NCBI GenBank assembly: GCA_963383645.1
Contig: OY726572.1
Span: forward strand, 70,308,856-70,372,855
Direction: 5' to 3'
Origin: Muscardinus avellanarius
Lineage: Eukaryota; Chordata; Mammalia; Rodentia; Gliridae
Length of the DNA: 64,000 nucleotides
Position 1 is the stretch's first letter, and every line of letters starts with the position of its first letter. Below the pieces are notes generated by a model. It was given only the letters and a program-made list of their open reading frames with translations, did no database searches and had not been told where the DNA came from. Of the stretch, positions 22,676-35,155 are shown piece after piece. Position numbers and translations under genes: made by a program.

Positions 22676-24749
22676 TTTTGTTCCTGTTTTTAGAAGAAAT
22701 TCTCAAAGTTTTTCCCCATTTAATATGATGTTGACTGTGGGCTCACTATAGATTACCTTTATGATGCTGAGATATGTTTCTTTTATTCTAACTCTCTGCA
22801 CTGCTTTTAGCATAAATGGATGTTGGATTTTGTCAAATGCCTTTTCAGCTTCTATTGAAATGATCATGTGATTTTTGTCTTTGGTTCAGTTTATATAATG
22901 AATAACATAGATGGATTTTCATATGTTGAACCAGCCTTGCATCCCTGGGATGAACCCTGCCTATTCGTGATATATGATTTTCTTGATTTGGTTTTGAATG
23001 TGTGTTGCTAGTATTTTATTTAGCAGTTTTGCATCCAAGTTCATCAAAGATATAGGCCTGTAGTTTTCCTTCCTTGATCTGTCTTTATTTTTTTGGTATT
23101 AATGTGATGTTGGCTTCATAGAATGCATTTGGGACAGTCCCCTTTATTTTTTTTTTCCTATTTCATGACATAGATTAAGGAGTTTCAGGATTAGCTCTTC
23201 TATAAAGATTTTATAAAATTCATTTGGGAAGCCATCTGGTCCTGGACTTTTATTTGATGGTAAGCTCTTTATTGCTGTTTCAATCTCTTTGATTGCTATT
23301 GGTTGGTTTAAATTTTCTATATCTACTTGACTCAGTATAGGAACATTGTATTTATCTAGAAAGTTGTCAGTTTCTTCCAGATTTTTCATTTTGTTGGAAT
23401 ATAGAGTTTCAAAGTAGTTTCTGACAATCCTCTGAATTTCTACACTGTTAGTAGTAATATCTCCTTATCTCTTATCTTTGTAATTTGGGTTGATTTTTTT
23501 TTTTTTGGTTAGTTTAGCTAGTGGTTTATCTATTTTTTTGAGAAATCAGTTTTTGGTTTTGTTGATTTTATGTATTTTTTTTGTTCTCTACTTCATTGAT
23601 TTCTGCTCTGATTTTAACAATTTCCTGTCTTCTACTGTCTTTGGGGTTAGGTTGTTCCTGTTTTTCAAGGGCTTTGAGGTGTGTCATTAGGTTATTTATT
23701 TGGTGATTTTCTCTTCTTATGTGAGCAATTAGTGCTATGAATTTTCCTCTTAAAAGTGCCTTCAAAGTATCCCAGAAATTTTGATGTATTGTATCTCTAT
23801 TTTTGTTTGTTTCTAGAAATTTCTTGATTTCACCCCTTACTTCTTCTATGACCCATTTCTTACTCAGCAGTGTGGTGTTCAGTCTCCATATGTTTATGCA
23901 TTTTCTCTGGGTCTTCTTATAGTTGATTTTTAGTTTCATTGCATTATAGTCTAAAAAGACACAGAGAAGTATGTCACATTTTTTAATTTGCTAGTGCTCA
24001 CTTTGTGTTCCAGGATGTAATCTATTTTGGAGAAGGTTCTGTGAGCAGCTGAGAAAAATGTTTACTCTGCTGTATTTGGGTGGACTATTTTATATGTGTC
24101 TAATAGGTCCATTTGGTTGATGGTATTTTTTAGGTCTGAGGCATCTTTACTGCCCTTTTATCTAGAAGATTGGTCTAACAGTGTGAGAGGAGTGTTGAAG
24201 TCTCCCAGTATTATTGTATTGAGATTTATGTTTGACTTAATGTCACAAAGTGTTTGTTTTATAAAGGTAGCAGCACCTATGTTTGGGGCATAAATGTTGA
24301 TTACTGCTATTTCTTCTTGTTGGAGCATTCCTTTTACCAGTTTAAAAAAAATATCTTCTTTGTCTCTTTTAATAAGGTTGGGCTTGAAATCTAACTTGTC
24401 TGATATCATAGTTGCTACTTTCGCTTGTCTTTGTGTTCCATGGGTATGGATTACCTTGCCCCAGCCCTTTACCTTAAATTTGTTACTATCTATACTGTAA
24501 GGTGTGTTTCTTGCAGGAAGCAGATTGATTCTGGTTTTTAATCCATTTTAATCCCTTTTATTGGGAAGTTGAAGCCATTTGTGTTCAGTGTGATTATTGA
24601 GAGATAAGTTTAAATTTATAACATATTGAGATTTAACTTCTGTTTGAGATAGTGTTTGTTCTTCTTTGCTTATTTGTTTGCTAGATGGAAATTTTTGTTT
24701 CTCTCCTCTGGCATGTATAACATTTTCTTCTTTGCAGTTAATCTCTTTG

Positions 24750-25900
24750 AGCATTTTCTCTAGTTCTGGTATTTTTTTTTCTTATTTTCTTTTTTCAGTA
24801 CTGGGGATGGAACCCAGGGACATCCTACCTCCAAGCTACACCCCAAGCCCTATATTTTATTCTTTATTTTAAAACAAGGTCTCACTGAGTTGCAGAGGGC
24901 CTCACTAAGTAGCTGAGGCTGGCTTGTGAACTGTGATCCTCCTGCCTCAGCCTCCCAAATGCTGGGATTACAAGCATGAACCACCATGCCTGGTCTTAGT
25001 GCTGGTTTTGAAGACAGAAATTCCTCAGCTTCTGTTTGTCTTGGAAGATTTTTATTTCTCCGTCTCATTTGAAAGATAGTTTTTCTGGGTAGGAAGTTTT
25101 GGGCTACAAGTTGTTTTCTTTCAGAATTTGGAATATGCTACTCCAGGCCCTTCTGGCTTTCATGACTTGGTTTGGGAAGTCTGGAGTAATTCTAATTGGT
25201 TTGTCTCTGAATGTCACTTGTTCTGTTGTTTTTATTGTCTTTAAGATTCTCTTTGGCTTCTACATTGGATCAGTTAGACTGTTATGTGACATGGTGAACC
25301 TTTTTTCTGATCTTGTCTAAAGGGGGTTCTATAAGTTTTCTGTACCCATGTATCAACCTCTTGCTCTGTGTTTGGGAAATTTTCTTATATTACTTATTCA
25401 AAAAGATTGTTGATCCCTTTGGCTTCACCTTTTATTTGCTCTTCTATGCCAATTATTCTTAGGTTAGCTCCTTTAAAATGGGCCCGTATTTCTTCAATGT
25501 CTAATTCATGCTGTTGAATTTTTTTTTTAAGTTATATACTATGTGTTCATTTTTGGAGTGATCATCTTCTAGGAGCGAGATTTTATTCTCCATGTGGTCT
25601 AATCAATTGTTTATGGTTTGAATTGATGCCTTCACTTCAATGCTTGCATCTTTTATTTCTTTCAGACTCTTTCTAAATTCTTTTCAGAAGTATTGTATTA
25701 TCTCTATAGTTACATTCCTGATTTGACCTTCTGGAGATCCCTGCAATTCTATTTTGTCAGGTTTTGTTATTGTGGTGTTATGGAAGTTCAGTGCTTCCTT
25801 GTTATTCCTTCTTCTCATGACTTCAGAAATTTGCATATGTTGCTTTTGATAGCTTTCTCTCAGTCTCTAGGTGTCACCTGGTGTATCCAACGGTAAGTTG
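24750..25900 (-). pseudogene. L1 ORF1 pseudogene (old L1)
   Basis: Minus-strand remnants parallel the intact ORF1 copies. The block at 25099-25260 mirrors the region around NQVMRARRAWSNIF, and 24720-24770 mirrors the C-terminal LEKILKEINYKEE region. It is interrupted by stops and by the SINE at 24776-24998. Confidence 0.75.
24776..24998 (-). mobile_element. B1-dID SINE
   Basis: Antisense dimer from cagtactggggatggaaccc to caccatgcctggtc, inserted into L1 ORF1 sequence. L1 phrases tagttctggt (left) and tagtgctggt (right) flank it as an imperfect duplication. Confidence 0.88.
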
Positions 25901-26368
25901 TGTGTATTCAATAGTGAAGCCTGAGTGAGAAGGGAAATAAAGTTGTAAATGCAAGAATAGAGTAGAGCCACAGATAGGATCAAAGAGAATGAAAGGATGG
26001 GTTCAGTAAGGTAGTATAGAGCAGAAATTAAAAATAGTGTATATGTAGTAGTACTCTAGTAATAAATGTAGAGTTTCTCCCTGTTCACCATGATTGGGTG
26101 GTCTGTGGTGATCCTGGAGAATCTGCTAGTTGGGTCTTTTGTTAAGCGTAGGTCTACCCGCACACTTTCCACTGATGCAGAGCCTGAGACTGTCTGAGCC
26201 TCTGCTATGTCCAATAGCAGACCCCACCCCCACCTTCTTCAGGTGGAACAGAAAAGTCTCAGGCCCAGGGAGTTTATCGTGGCTGCACGATTCCCTGGGA
26301 GCCCCATGCTGGCATTCTCCAGTTCTCCCGTGGGAACTGCGGCTTCACTTATGGTGTATTTTGAGTGG

Positions 26369-26790
26369 CTCTGGATCTCTGGAGGGCGTGCTGAGCTCGG
26401 TCACCACCGCTTTATGTTGTAGCTGATGTTTGCACAGGAGGAATGGATGACCCACAATTTCAATGATCTGCAGCTGCCCACTTCAGGTCCCTGGTTGCCA
26501 TCTTGTTCCTACGTAGAGTCAGGTGCAGCAAGGCAAGATGGCGCTGGTGAGGCACCCTCAGCCGAAAGTGGGTGGGTTTTCCCTCTGGTCCTCTGGATTT
26601 CTGAAGGGGTGTGATGAGTTCGGGTGCCACCACTAAAAGCTGCAGCTGGTTGTTTGCGCAGGAAGAACTGATGGCCCACAACTCAGATTGCATCTGCTCA
26701 CTTCAGGTCCTTGGCTGTTTTCCTGTTTGTCTCTGGAGTTGGGTGTAGTGAGGTAAGATGGCGCTGCTGAGGCACCCACTGCCGGGTTTC
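26369..26790 (-). repeat. Two tandem 222-bp 5'-UTR monomers of the old L1
   Basis: ctctggatctctggagggcg at 26369 recurs as ctctggatttctgaaggggt at 26591. Both units run through tttg(c)acaggaggaa-type and cacttcaggtcc blocks to aagatggcgctg. Tandem 5' monomers are known as promoter units in mouse L1; here the monomers are unrelated in sequence as far as I can see. YY1-like aagatggcg occurs once per unit. Confidence 0.8.
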
Positions 26791-26965
26791 TTTTATGCTC
26801 TCCAATCAGTCTTCTAACCTTTTGTTTCCTCCAGCCATGTACCTATCATGTTATTCCTCTACTGGTAGTATTTTCTGGCTTTGTAGAACACTGTTTCCAA
26901 TGCAATGGAGACTGGATGTTAGCAGGACTGGTATGTGCTACTTTCTTCAGTCGCTTTCTTCCCCC

Positions 26966-27579
26966 CAACCCCCAGCAATCTTTTATATCACTGATGGTAG
27001 CCCTTATTGCTGCAATTTCCGCATGGATAAGGAGTTGCCTTTGGTTTCCCGTTTTGACGGGTATGGGAAGATGCAAGGATTTCCATTGGTCTTTTTTAGA
27101 ATAAGAGTCATCATTCTATTGATCAGGAAACAAATGGAAGATTATGTCATTTGTCTAACATGAATGTTGCAATTACATAATCAAAGACTAGGAAAATAAA
27201 TATAGGGTTGTCTGAAGATCCGATGATCAGGCAATTTCTCCTCGCCAAAGAGCAGTCACCACTGTAAATGACCTAAAGTTCTAAAATTTTTGTAAATCAA
27301 ATAATATTTAGGCAGAATTTCCATCTACTTAGTTCTTAGAAACATTATGACTGCATTTAACCATCCTTAAGGATCCCTGTGTGAGAAAGGATTCTAATTG
27401 CCTCTCTGTCCTTGCCCCTTAAGATAAATATGCCTACCATATTTCTGCTAGTTGAGCATACTTACTTGGCTCCATTGAAACTGGGGTGATCCAGGGTGAC
27501 AGTTTTCTCATTGTTAAGGGCAAAGACAATTTTTTGTAGAGCTTTTTTCTTTTTCTTTCTTTCTTTTTTTTTCTTTCTT
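26966..27579. other. Unique sequence, no gene seen
   Basis: Some of 26966-27080 may still belong to the L1 5' flank. The rest has no recognisable repeat or coding frame. Confidence 0.4.
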
Positions 27580-27763
27580 TTTTGTTACTGGGGATTGAGC
27601 TCAGGGTTGTTCTATCTATTAGTTACAGACCCAGCCCTTTTCATTTTAAAAATTTGAAACAGGAGCTTGATAAGTGGCTGAGGCTGGTCTTAAACCTGAA
27701 ATCCTCTTGTTTCAGCCTCCTAAATACTGGAATTACAGGTGTGCACCATCATGCCCAGCTGTC
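27580..27763 (-). mobile_element. B1-dID SINE, old
   Basis: Antisense dimer: gttactggggattgagctca to caccatcatgcccagctg. Confidence 0.8.
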
Positions 27764-28019
27764 ATAGAGCTTTTTAAGAAAGCTGGAGCTCCCCTCACTA
27801 ATGTAAACTCTGAGATCCCTAATGCATTATTCAGTTTATCAGAGAAGTAATTATTCAATGGTTTCTGTTGGATGATAAGAGTATGAAATCCTTTCTGTAA
27901 ATTATGCCAGAAACTTGTCAAAAGCTTTGAATTTAGGCCATTGTTTAATTCAGATTCCAGTCAATTATCCAAAAACACTGTTAGAACTCAAATGTTATAA
28001 GAATTATAGGAATAAAAGG

Positions 28020-28202
28020 GGCCAGGCATGATGGCTCATGCCTATAATTCCAGTACTTGGGAGGTAGAAACAGGAGTATCACAGGTATCAGGCCCACCTC
28101 AGCAACTTACTGAGATCCTGTTTCAAAATGAAAAATAAAGTAGGGGTTGGGGGATTTGTAGAATGATTCTGGTCCAATCTCCAGTACTACAAAAAGAAAA
28201 AA
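28020..28202 (+). mobile_element. B1-dID SINE, old
   Basis: Sense dimer: gggccaggcatgatggctca, then ggggttgggggatttgtaga and ctccagtactacaaaaag. Confidence 0.8.
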
Positions 28203-30504
28203 GAGACTAGGAAGAAGGAACAGAATGGGTGAACCTGAGAGGTTAGGAGCAGAATGGGTGACCATGAGAGGTTATGTTGCCCCTGTGTTAGAGTCCACAC
28301 TTGCAAACATGCTGCTACAGTGGTTAAGACTCTGAAAGTTGGTTCTGAACCCACTTAAGAAGTAGCTCACTGACCAAGGGAGGGGGAAGCCTCAAATGCA
28401 CTACTATTATTGCTGAAACGTGGAGAGAATGTGCTTCAGAGAATCAGGGGGACCTTCATCAAAGGGGTTATTTTTGGGCTGGTCTTGAGGAATGAGCAGG
28501 AATTCTCCGAAATTTTTTCCATGTGGGCAAAGAGTTTCAAAACCCAGTTTTCTTCTATAGGTTATACACAGTGGCCTTTGGAAATGAGTAGGAAATGTTT
28601 AGAAGGTTTATCAATATGGCTCACACACCACATATACCAGTGCTGGAGTGTTTCATAGGAGATGGAACCTAGCAATTTATTCATTTAAACAAAGAGATTA
28701 GGTAATTTTTATATGCAGTGAGGTTTGAGTGAATCAAAATTTTAGAAACTTTAGCAATTATTCAGTCAACTAATTATGACTCGAGAGAGTAGAAAACTAC
28801 AAGAAGTTTTTCCACCCACATCTACATTTGGTTTTGGCTTAATATATCCATGTAAGTGTGTAGATAGAGGATACACAGTGAGCTTATTGTACGTATTTGT
28901 TACTTGAGTGTGCTTATGCATATGCAAGTATGTGGGCCATTTTCTGTTGAATTTTAAAAATAATGATAACGAGATGCTGTCGATGATTTTGGAAGATATA
29001 ATAATCAAGGGATTCTGTGAAGTAGAGCCAGGACTTCTTTTTAAACACCCCCAGACCATTTTTTCTTGCTACCTTATCCTATGTGTAAAGGAAAGATGTC
29101 CAGAATAAGGAACATAAATGGTTCATCATTAAAGAGAAAGTACATCTAATTATATAATCTTCTGGAGCTTTTCTTTTTAAATCTTATTTCAAAGTTGGGA
29201 TGAAGAGAAATGATCAGTTGCTTGTTATTTTCATCAAAAGTTGGGAAATTTTCTTTGAGGATTTCAGGACAAAAAGAAATGCAAGCTTGCTAGCTTTAAA
29301 TTCTATTTCAGGTATTGGAAAAGAAATTCCTGAAAAAGAGAAAGTTTTAACACGAGTGAATTTTATGGATTAAAAACAACATTAAATACTGAATAAGAAA
29401 GGCCTGATAGAAATCTGCCAATAATAAAAAAAAAAACCCACAATTTGAAAAGTGCAAATTTTCTCTAGAAAATGAAGCTTCATAATATAGCTGATCTTAC
29501 ATATGACTAATCTAAAGAATGGGTTCTAAGTTTCACAGGTCAAGCTTTCAGAAAGTGAAAGTACAGAGTCTTTTCATCTTAACTAGAAAAAAGTATCATC
29601 ATTTTGCCCTTTGCCTTTGATCTATTCATTTAAATTTAAATTCCCTTTAAACACAAGGTTTTAAGTGAGCAATTTGTAGAAGGGATTTGGGTTTAATTAT
29701 CAGTTCACAGAATTTTCACTAGAGCTAAATATTTATCCTTAGGCTAGGTATACTGAATGTGTTGAATTAAGGCATGCTGCTAGAGGGGGAGGAATTTAAT
29801 TGCCAAAAAAAGTGACTCAATTTGTTCTACCTGTAAAGTGCACTGATTTACTTAATTTCACTCTGTCAGTTTTAAAAGCATTATTATAATTGCAAATTCT
29901 CAAGTATTAGGTGTCCAAATGACAAGGAGATCATCGTTAAAGATGAAAGGAGAGAATATCCAAGACATTTAGGAAAAAGCTGAATCTATTTATTGTTCTG
30001 CCTTATTTTTGCTATCTTCAGAGGTATGGAGAAATTTTGTACAGATCAAAGGAAATTAAAAATACATAAACCTGCTGAAAATATCAGAGAGTTGAAAGCT
30101 TGAAAGAACCAAAAGGAAGGTTGTAAATTAAACAAACAAAAGAGAAAAAGGATGGAATTAAGCCATAAACACCCATTGAGAACAGTAGGAGAGAAGCAGG
30201 TAACTCATGGTGATCTCTATTTGATAGGAGCCACCAGAGGGCTTTGCTAAGGGCAACCTGATTGTGGAGGACTAACTGTGATTAATAGTTCTTAGGAGGG
30301 ATAACTCCCTGCCATTTTGGAAGAAGAGAGTTGGCTTCTATGTAAAACCCTATCACACAGCACCTGTGTGTCATGTACTAATCCACTGAGCAGTATATCA
30401 CGCATGGACTTGGAGATATGACTTTTGTTGGATTTTTCAAAATTTCACCATTCACTACAAAAGGAACCTTTTTTTCTGTAATATTTGCCTTGTTGGAAGA
30501 ATCT
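28203..30504. other. Unique sequence, no gene seen
   Basis: Long AT-rich single-copy stretch. A 29-bp near-perfect tandem duplication (agaatgggtgaacctgagag and its copy) lies at about 28222-28276. No repeat family or supported exon is visible. Confidence 0.45.
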
Positions 30505-30841
30505 ATTATGGGTTGAATCTGAAAAGTTTCCCCAAAGGCCAGGTGCTAAAGACTTAGTTGCCAGCCTATGGTGCAATCCCCTTGTTAGGGGAAGTAGGTG
30601 AATGGGGGTGTGACCTGGAAGGGTGTGTCTTGTTCTCTTTTTTTCTTGGCTTCCAATGAGGCTAGTAGCTTTGCTCCACTAGACCTTTCTTACCATGATG
30701 TTCTGCTTCATTCCAGCTCAGAATCAATGGAGTCACATGAGTTTGGACTGAAACCTTTGAAAACATAAGCCAAAATAAATCTTTCCTTTTCTAGTTGATT
30801 TTCTAAAGCATTTTGTCATAGCAATGGAAACTGACCAACAC
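30505..30841 (+). mobile_element. MaLR (MST/ORR1-like) LTR
   Basis: Sense LTR: ttatgggttgaatctgaaaa, then ccatgatgttctgcttcatt, the poly-A region aagccaaaataaatctttcc and the end gaaactgaccaacacagg. The 3' part matches the copy at 38385-38717. Non-autonomous ERVL-type LTR, probably solo. Confidence 0.75.
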
Positions 30842-30903
30842 AGGAAGAATAAGGCTATTTGTGACATAGGTTCTTGGTCAAAACAAGAAAAAAATCTTGG
30901 CCT

Positions 30904-30934
<31 letters not shown>

Positions 30935-31429
30935 TTATTTTTTTTTTGAGAAGAAGAAGATGCCTTTTACTCAGGCCAGCCCGTAGTAGAAGATTAGGGA
31001 TTTAGGGAGAACTTAAAATATTAAATAAAAGCACAAGTTTGTTCCATTTTTCTGCCAATTGAGACAAAATAGTAAAAGTGTTCACAAATATGGTATGTAT
31101 GTAGATATAAATATATATGATATAAAACATGGTATGTATGTGCATGTAAAGATACTCGTTCTATGCTTGGCAAATATTAGAATTTATTGTTCATATTTAA
31201 TTAGTGACAATAGTATTAGTCAGGGAACCTGGTCAAGACATGTAGCACTGTTTCAGTGGAGAAAGTTAAAAAAAAGGTGGTCAGTATAAGATTTTATAAA
31301 ACAATAGCATCATAACTGGATTCACTAAATATGCTTTGAGATAGGTATTTTTTGTTCAAAACTGCTAGACAAAATCTTTCAGTGTAGCATTGCTGTTGCC
31401 TGGGAAGATAGCAACCTCCAATAGAAGGA
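30842..31429. other. Unique sequence with (TTTA)n
   Basis: A (TTTA)n microsatellite at about 30905-30936 with a following T-tract; otherwise no feature. Confidence 0.5.
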
Positions 31430-31640
31430 GTCTTGATTTTGGTATCTGATACATCAGTAAAAATCTTACTTCTGTTACTTATTTAGTTGAATTACCTTGG
31501 CCACACAGCTTATATTCTCTCAGCCTCAGTTTTTTAGTCTGCAAAATGTAGATTGTGACTAGCATGGAAATGACAAACTTTGCAGGATTCCAGGCACACA
31601 GAAGGTGCTTAACATATGCAATAGTTTCTGGATTACATTT
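31430..31640 (+). mobile_element. MIR SINE, sense
   Basis: Typical MIR order: gttacttatttagttgaatt, accttggccacacagcttat, ctctcagcctcagttttttag, then ccaggcacacagaaggtgct. Confidence 0.8.
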
Positions 31641-32229
31641 TCTTAATATAGTCTATTACTTAAAGATATTTGGGATTTGTGCAGGAAAAATTTTATCAAC
31701 TTATATAGCAATGCAAAATAGCCTGATGCTAAGGAGATATTTAATTTTCCAAGTATAATAAAATTTCTTTCATATCCTCATTATCAACTATCTTTTGAGT
31801 TCAGCTTTAACTCAATGTATTATATTTTAGAATGCCAAAAAAAATCAATCTTTAACAGCCATAGATTTTTCAGCTTTGTCTAATAGTCTTGGTTTTCAAA
31901 ATGTAAGTCTCTTTCACAGGTGACAAATGATTAAATCTGAGACATAAAACATTTTACCTCCTTTGGTTAAAAAAAAAACCTTGAAAGAAATCCTCCAATT
32001 ATTTTATTTTAATAAGGGAAGCAACGCATATGCTTTTGTATTCCCGATTTCTGAAGACCTCCTGTTGGGTATATTTCCCGTAGTTCTATTGGCTTTTGAA
32101 AGATTAACAACAGACAGATGTCTAAGCAGAGGCCTGCTCTCTTTCTACCCTTTTACTGTCTACAGTGGCATACAAAACTGATTTGATCATGTACCAGAAA
32201 AAAAATAGAAAATTTGATTTTTCCTTGTT

Positions 32230-32640
32230 TGTATATAGTAGTCTCCCTTTATCTGTGGTAGATACATTCCAAGACCCCCAGTGGATGCCTGATACCATGG
32301 ATATACTGAACCCTATATAAACTATTTTTTCCCCTAAATGCCCTGCAATGTTGCTATATAGCATCAGAGTTCATCTGTTCTTCCCTCTTTTATGTCCTGG
32401 GGCCTCTTTTGACTAACTCTTGCACTTTGGTATAGTTATTAACTAAAATAAGGGTTACTAGAACACAAGTGTTGTCATACCATGACAGTCAATCTAATAA
32501 CCAAGATCGTAACTGAGTGACTTGTTGGGGGTAGTACATACAGCATGGATACACTGGACGTGAAGATGAGCGATGTCAAGGCAAGATGGCACAGTATTTC
32601 ACCATTTTACTCAGAAAGATATGCAATCTAAAACAAAGGA
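32230..32640. mobile_element. DNA-transposon-like repeat (pogo/Tigger-type), tentative
   Basis: The part atctgtggtagatacattcc, followed by aagacccccagtggatgcct and ctgaaccctatata, resembles non-autonomous Tigger/MER-type fragments from memory of the family style. Termini were not located, so the assignment is weak. Confidence 0.35.
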
Positions 32641-32767
32641 GCTGTTTACTTCTGAAATTTTCTATTTCATATTTTCAGACCACTACTGACTTCTGTTAAT
32701 TGAAACCTCATAAAGTAAAACCTTGACTAAAGGGGCAGTGTTCTATTTTATTTATTTGTTAATCTAC

Positions 32768-33186
32768 TGAAATGATGGGGTGTCTCCTTTTCTAGGGTTC
32801 TTGTCCAGTGAATTTTGATGAAGTGCAAGAGTACAGAAGAGTTTAGAAATAGAGAAGTTGATGTTTAAGTCAGAGAGAGAGAGAGAAGACAGAAACAGCT
32901 TTCCCCCTCACATGGTGGGGGGAGGTGTCTCCAAAAGGGAATAATAACCACTGAAGCTCTTGAGAGGTGGGCTTTTAAACCTTACCGAGGTTACCCATCT
33001 GTCCTTTTTTAAAATTAATCTGATTGGGTTTGGGGGAACCAGTGTCTTCTGGCCAATTTCAATTTTTAATTTGAATGGTTATCTTGTGGATTGGTAGGCC
33101 GTGATCTCCTGGTGCCCATGGTCTCTTACCTCCTGCCTTGCAGAGGATGATGCAGATGGCCTTTTCTTTTAGTCTCCCCTGTTCTT
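32768..33186. mobile_element. Solo LTR, family B, copy 1
   Basis: Matches the TG...CA unit at 52481-52939 along its length: gggcttttaaaccttaccga, gaatggttatcttgtgg, gaggatgatgcagatggcct. Start near 32768 (tgaaatgatggggtgtctcc); the right end is approximate. No duplication found. Confidence 0.7.
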
Positions 33187-33234
33187 AGGTGTGGACATTA
33201 GCACATATTATTTACATTATGTGTCATTAAACAG

Positions 33235-33350
33235 AAATAAAAAAGAAATTGGTGGGGGGGTCACCAAGTGCTGTGTGCACGCCTGTCACTGCCACCATGA
33301 TTTACATTATGCTGTGAAACTATAATGCACCAATAAAAGCATACTAAAAT
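33235..33350 (+). mobile_element. L1 3'-end remnant, sense
   Basis: A short G-run (ggtggggggg), then tgctgtgtgcacgcctgtc and tataatgcaccaataaaagc, the standard L1 tail of this genome. Strongly 5'-truncated. Confidence 0.6.
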
Positions 33351-33901
33351 AAGAGATTGAAAGAAAGACGAAATCAATGATTATATATTTTAACTGTTTT
33401 GGTAAGCATGATGGTTCCAGACAGTTATAACTTTCTAACTTTTCATGGCACAATATATATGCAGGGTGGGTTTTATCAGAGAATACAAATTTGTATTTCA
33501 AATAGTCCCCATAAGACTTTTGGCTGATCTGAGCTGCCTCTTTGTCAGACCTATTTAGATGATCATTGTTTTACTTAGCGGCCTGTTGCAGAGGAGCAAA
33601 GAGCAGAGACTTGAAGGAAGAGAAAGTATCCACATCGCTATTTCCTTGTTAGTCACTTGTGCTTGCTTGATGAGAAGAAAATCTCTCTTTAAAGTGGGTG
33701 GCTTAGCTTAGCTACATGGTCCTTTACAAATGACATTGGACTGTGGAGCTTTCTTCTGCTAATCAATGAATTGATGCAGCCTTCTTGCTATCTCTGGTTC
33801 ATTTTTTTTTCTCTCTCTCAAACACACATACATGTACATGCATAGCGACACCCATGTACACCTGGTAATAAGGTAGCTGCTATCCTTTTATATTAACAAG
33901 A

Positions 33902-34098
33902 AGGCTGGTGTGGTGGCTCACGCTTGTAATCCCAGTACTTGGGAGGCTGAGACAAGAAGGTTGGAGGCCAGCCTTAGCAACTTAGCAAGACCCTGTTTCC
34001 AAATAAAAAATAAAATAATTCGGGGGGTGTGGCTCAGAAGTAAACTGGCCCTGAATTCAATCCTCAGTATCTCCTCTACCCCAAATAAAATAAAATTA
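33902..34098 (+). mobile_element. B1-dID SINE
   Basis: Sense dimer: aggctggtgtggtggctcac, linker of aaaataaaataa type, then cggggggtgtggctcagaag. Confidence 0.85.
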
Positions 34099-34934
34099 AC
34101 AGGAAGACACAAAGGGAGACTCTGATGTGCTCTGCTTTGTGTGCTCGGAGCGTTGTACAATGAGGGTGCAAAAGGACTTCCCCAAATGGCAGGGCATACT
34201 CTTGCTTTCAGCACCTCTCAAAAATTTTAGCAAATCCTGACAGTTGCATGGAAATAGAGACAGAAGACAGAAAAATGGCTCAAGAAACAAGTGCAATTAG
34301 CATGAAGGTTTTTTTTTTTCACACGCAAATATTGGAAGGGATCTCTGTCCAGTGGACTCTGTCCACAGTTCTGCTAACACTTACATTCCCACTTCCACTC
34401 AGTTTCCATCTTTTATACACTCTAGGTGGCCCTGACCCCCTGTCCCGGTTATTTAGTATCATGAAAGTACCCAGAGCTCCCTACAGAAAGGACTGTACTT
34501 TGGCTAGTTTTGTCCCCAAATTGCCCCCTCTCCTCACTGTCCTTTTCCTTAAACAATAGTTAGCACAGGTGAGAGCAACTGCTTTTACTAGTGAGCTCTC
34601 CTAAGCAGAGCATGACCTGTGCAAGACAGAGCTCATAAAACTCTCCAGAGAAACCTGAGGTACTATTTATACATGGAAGAAGTTGTTGCCTCTTTAGCCT
34701 TTAGGATCCAGCTAATTTTTCAAAAGGGTCAAGCAAGCATGAAAAAAGAGGACAAATCACCTTAGGACCTTGGACTTTGGGCTTAATTGAGAATTTCATA
34801 TCATTTTTTTCCCCAAACAGCAAGCATGGCCTGTTGCTGTGGCATTTTCATAGAATAGGTGGTTTCATAGGACCATGATTCCCAGGTGACTAAAGCTGAC
34901 CCTCTTCAGGGAAGTGAAGAAAACCCACATTATT
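34099..34934. other. Unique sequence, no gene seen
   Basis: Moderate GC. An open frame of about 100 codons at 34248 has no recognisable domain, and nothing supports it as an exon. Confidence 0.4.
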
Positions 34935-35155
34935 ATGTATTACTTGCCAGGTCTGGAGGTAGGTTTGCAGTAAGTCATTAATTTCTTTGGTCGTTCAAAA
35001 GCCATAAGAAAGAAGCATTATTAGACTAATTTAAACTCATACAGAGAAGAAACTAGAGCTCAGAAAGGTTAAGGAACTTGTCCAAGGTTAGGAAGGACAA
35101 GAGGGCAGGATTTCCACTCACCCTTAATCCTGTCTCCATTGTCTATGATACTTTC
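34935..35155 (-). mobile_element. MIR SINE, antisense
   Basis: Core pattern agaagaaactagagctcaga, aaggttaaggaacttgtcca and aggttaggaaggacaagagg. Confidence 0.72.

Larger units (their letters stand above)
18838..24600 (-). pseudogene. L1 ORF2 pseudogene (endonuclease-reverse transcriptase)
   Basis: Recognisable blocks on the minus strand: endonuclease with INIYAPN and ILGDFNTPL at 24158-24409; RT entry SPGPDGFPNEFYK at 23144-23389; RT core SPLLFNIV followed by [13 protein letters not shown] at 19584-19893; C-terminal part at 19237-19521 and 18837-19043 (INSRWIKDLEFKTETLRLLE). The catalytic FADD box reads FADA, so one essential aspartate is lost. In-frame stops, frameshifts and the 2.76-kb insertion between 19894 and 22675 also disable it. 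Confidence 0.88.
18838..26965 (-). mobile_element. Old near-full-length L1, antisense, split by a chimeric half-L1
   Basis: Own parts are 18838-19904 and 22665-26965, about 5.4 kb. Reading the minus strand: 5' end near 26965, two 222-bp 5'-UTR monomers, further 5' UTR, ORF1 remnants (about 25900 down to 24750, with a SINE inside), ORF2 endonuclease, RT and C-terminal regions, stopping at 18838 before the 3' UTR. The half-L1 at 19905-22664 sits within the RT region with an 11-bp duplication. Many stops and frameshifts make it inactive. Confidence 0.88.

Noticed and set aside
34248..34559. 103-codon frame in unique sequence
   Set aside because: No recognisable domain, splice context or codon signature; expected by chance in 64 kb.
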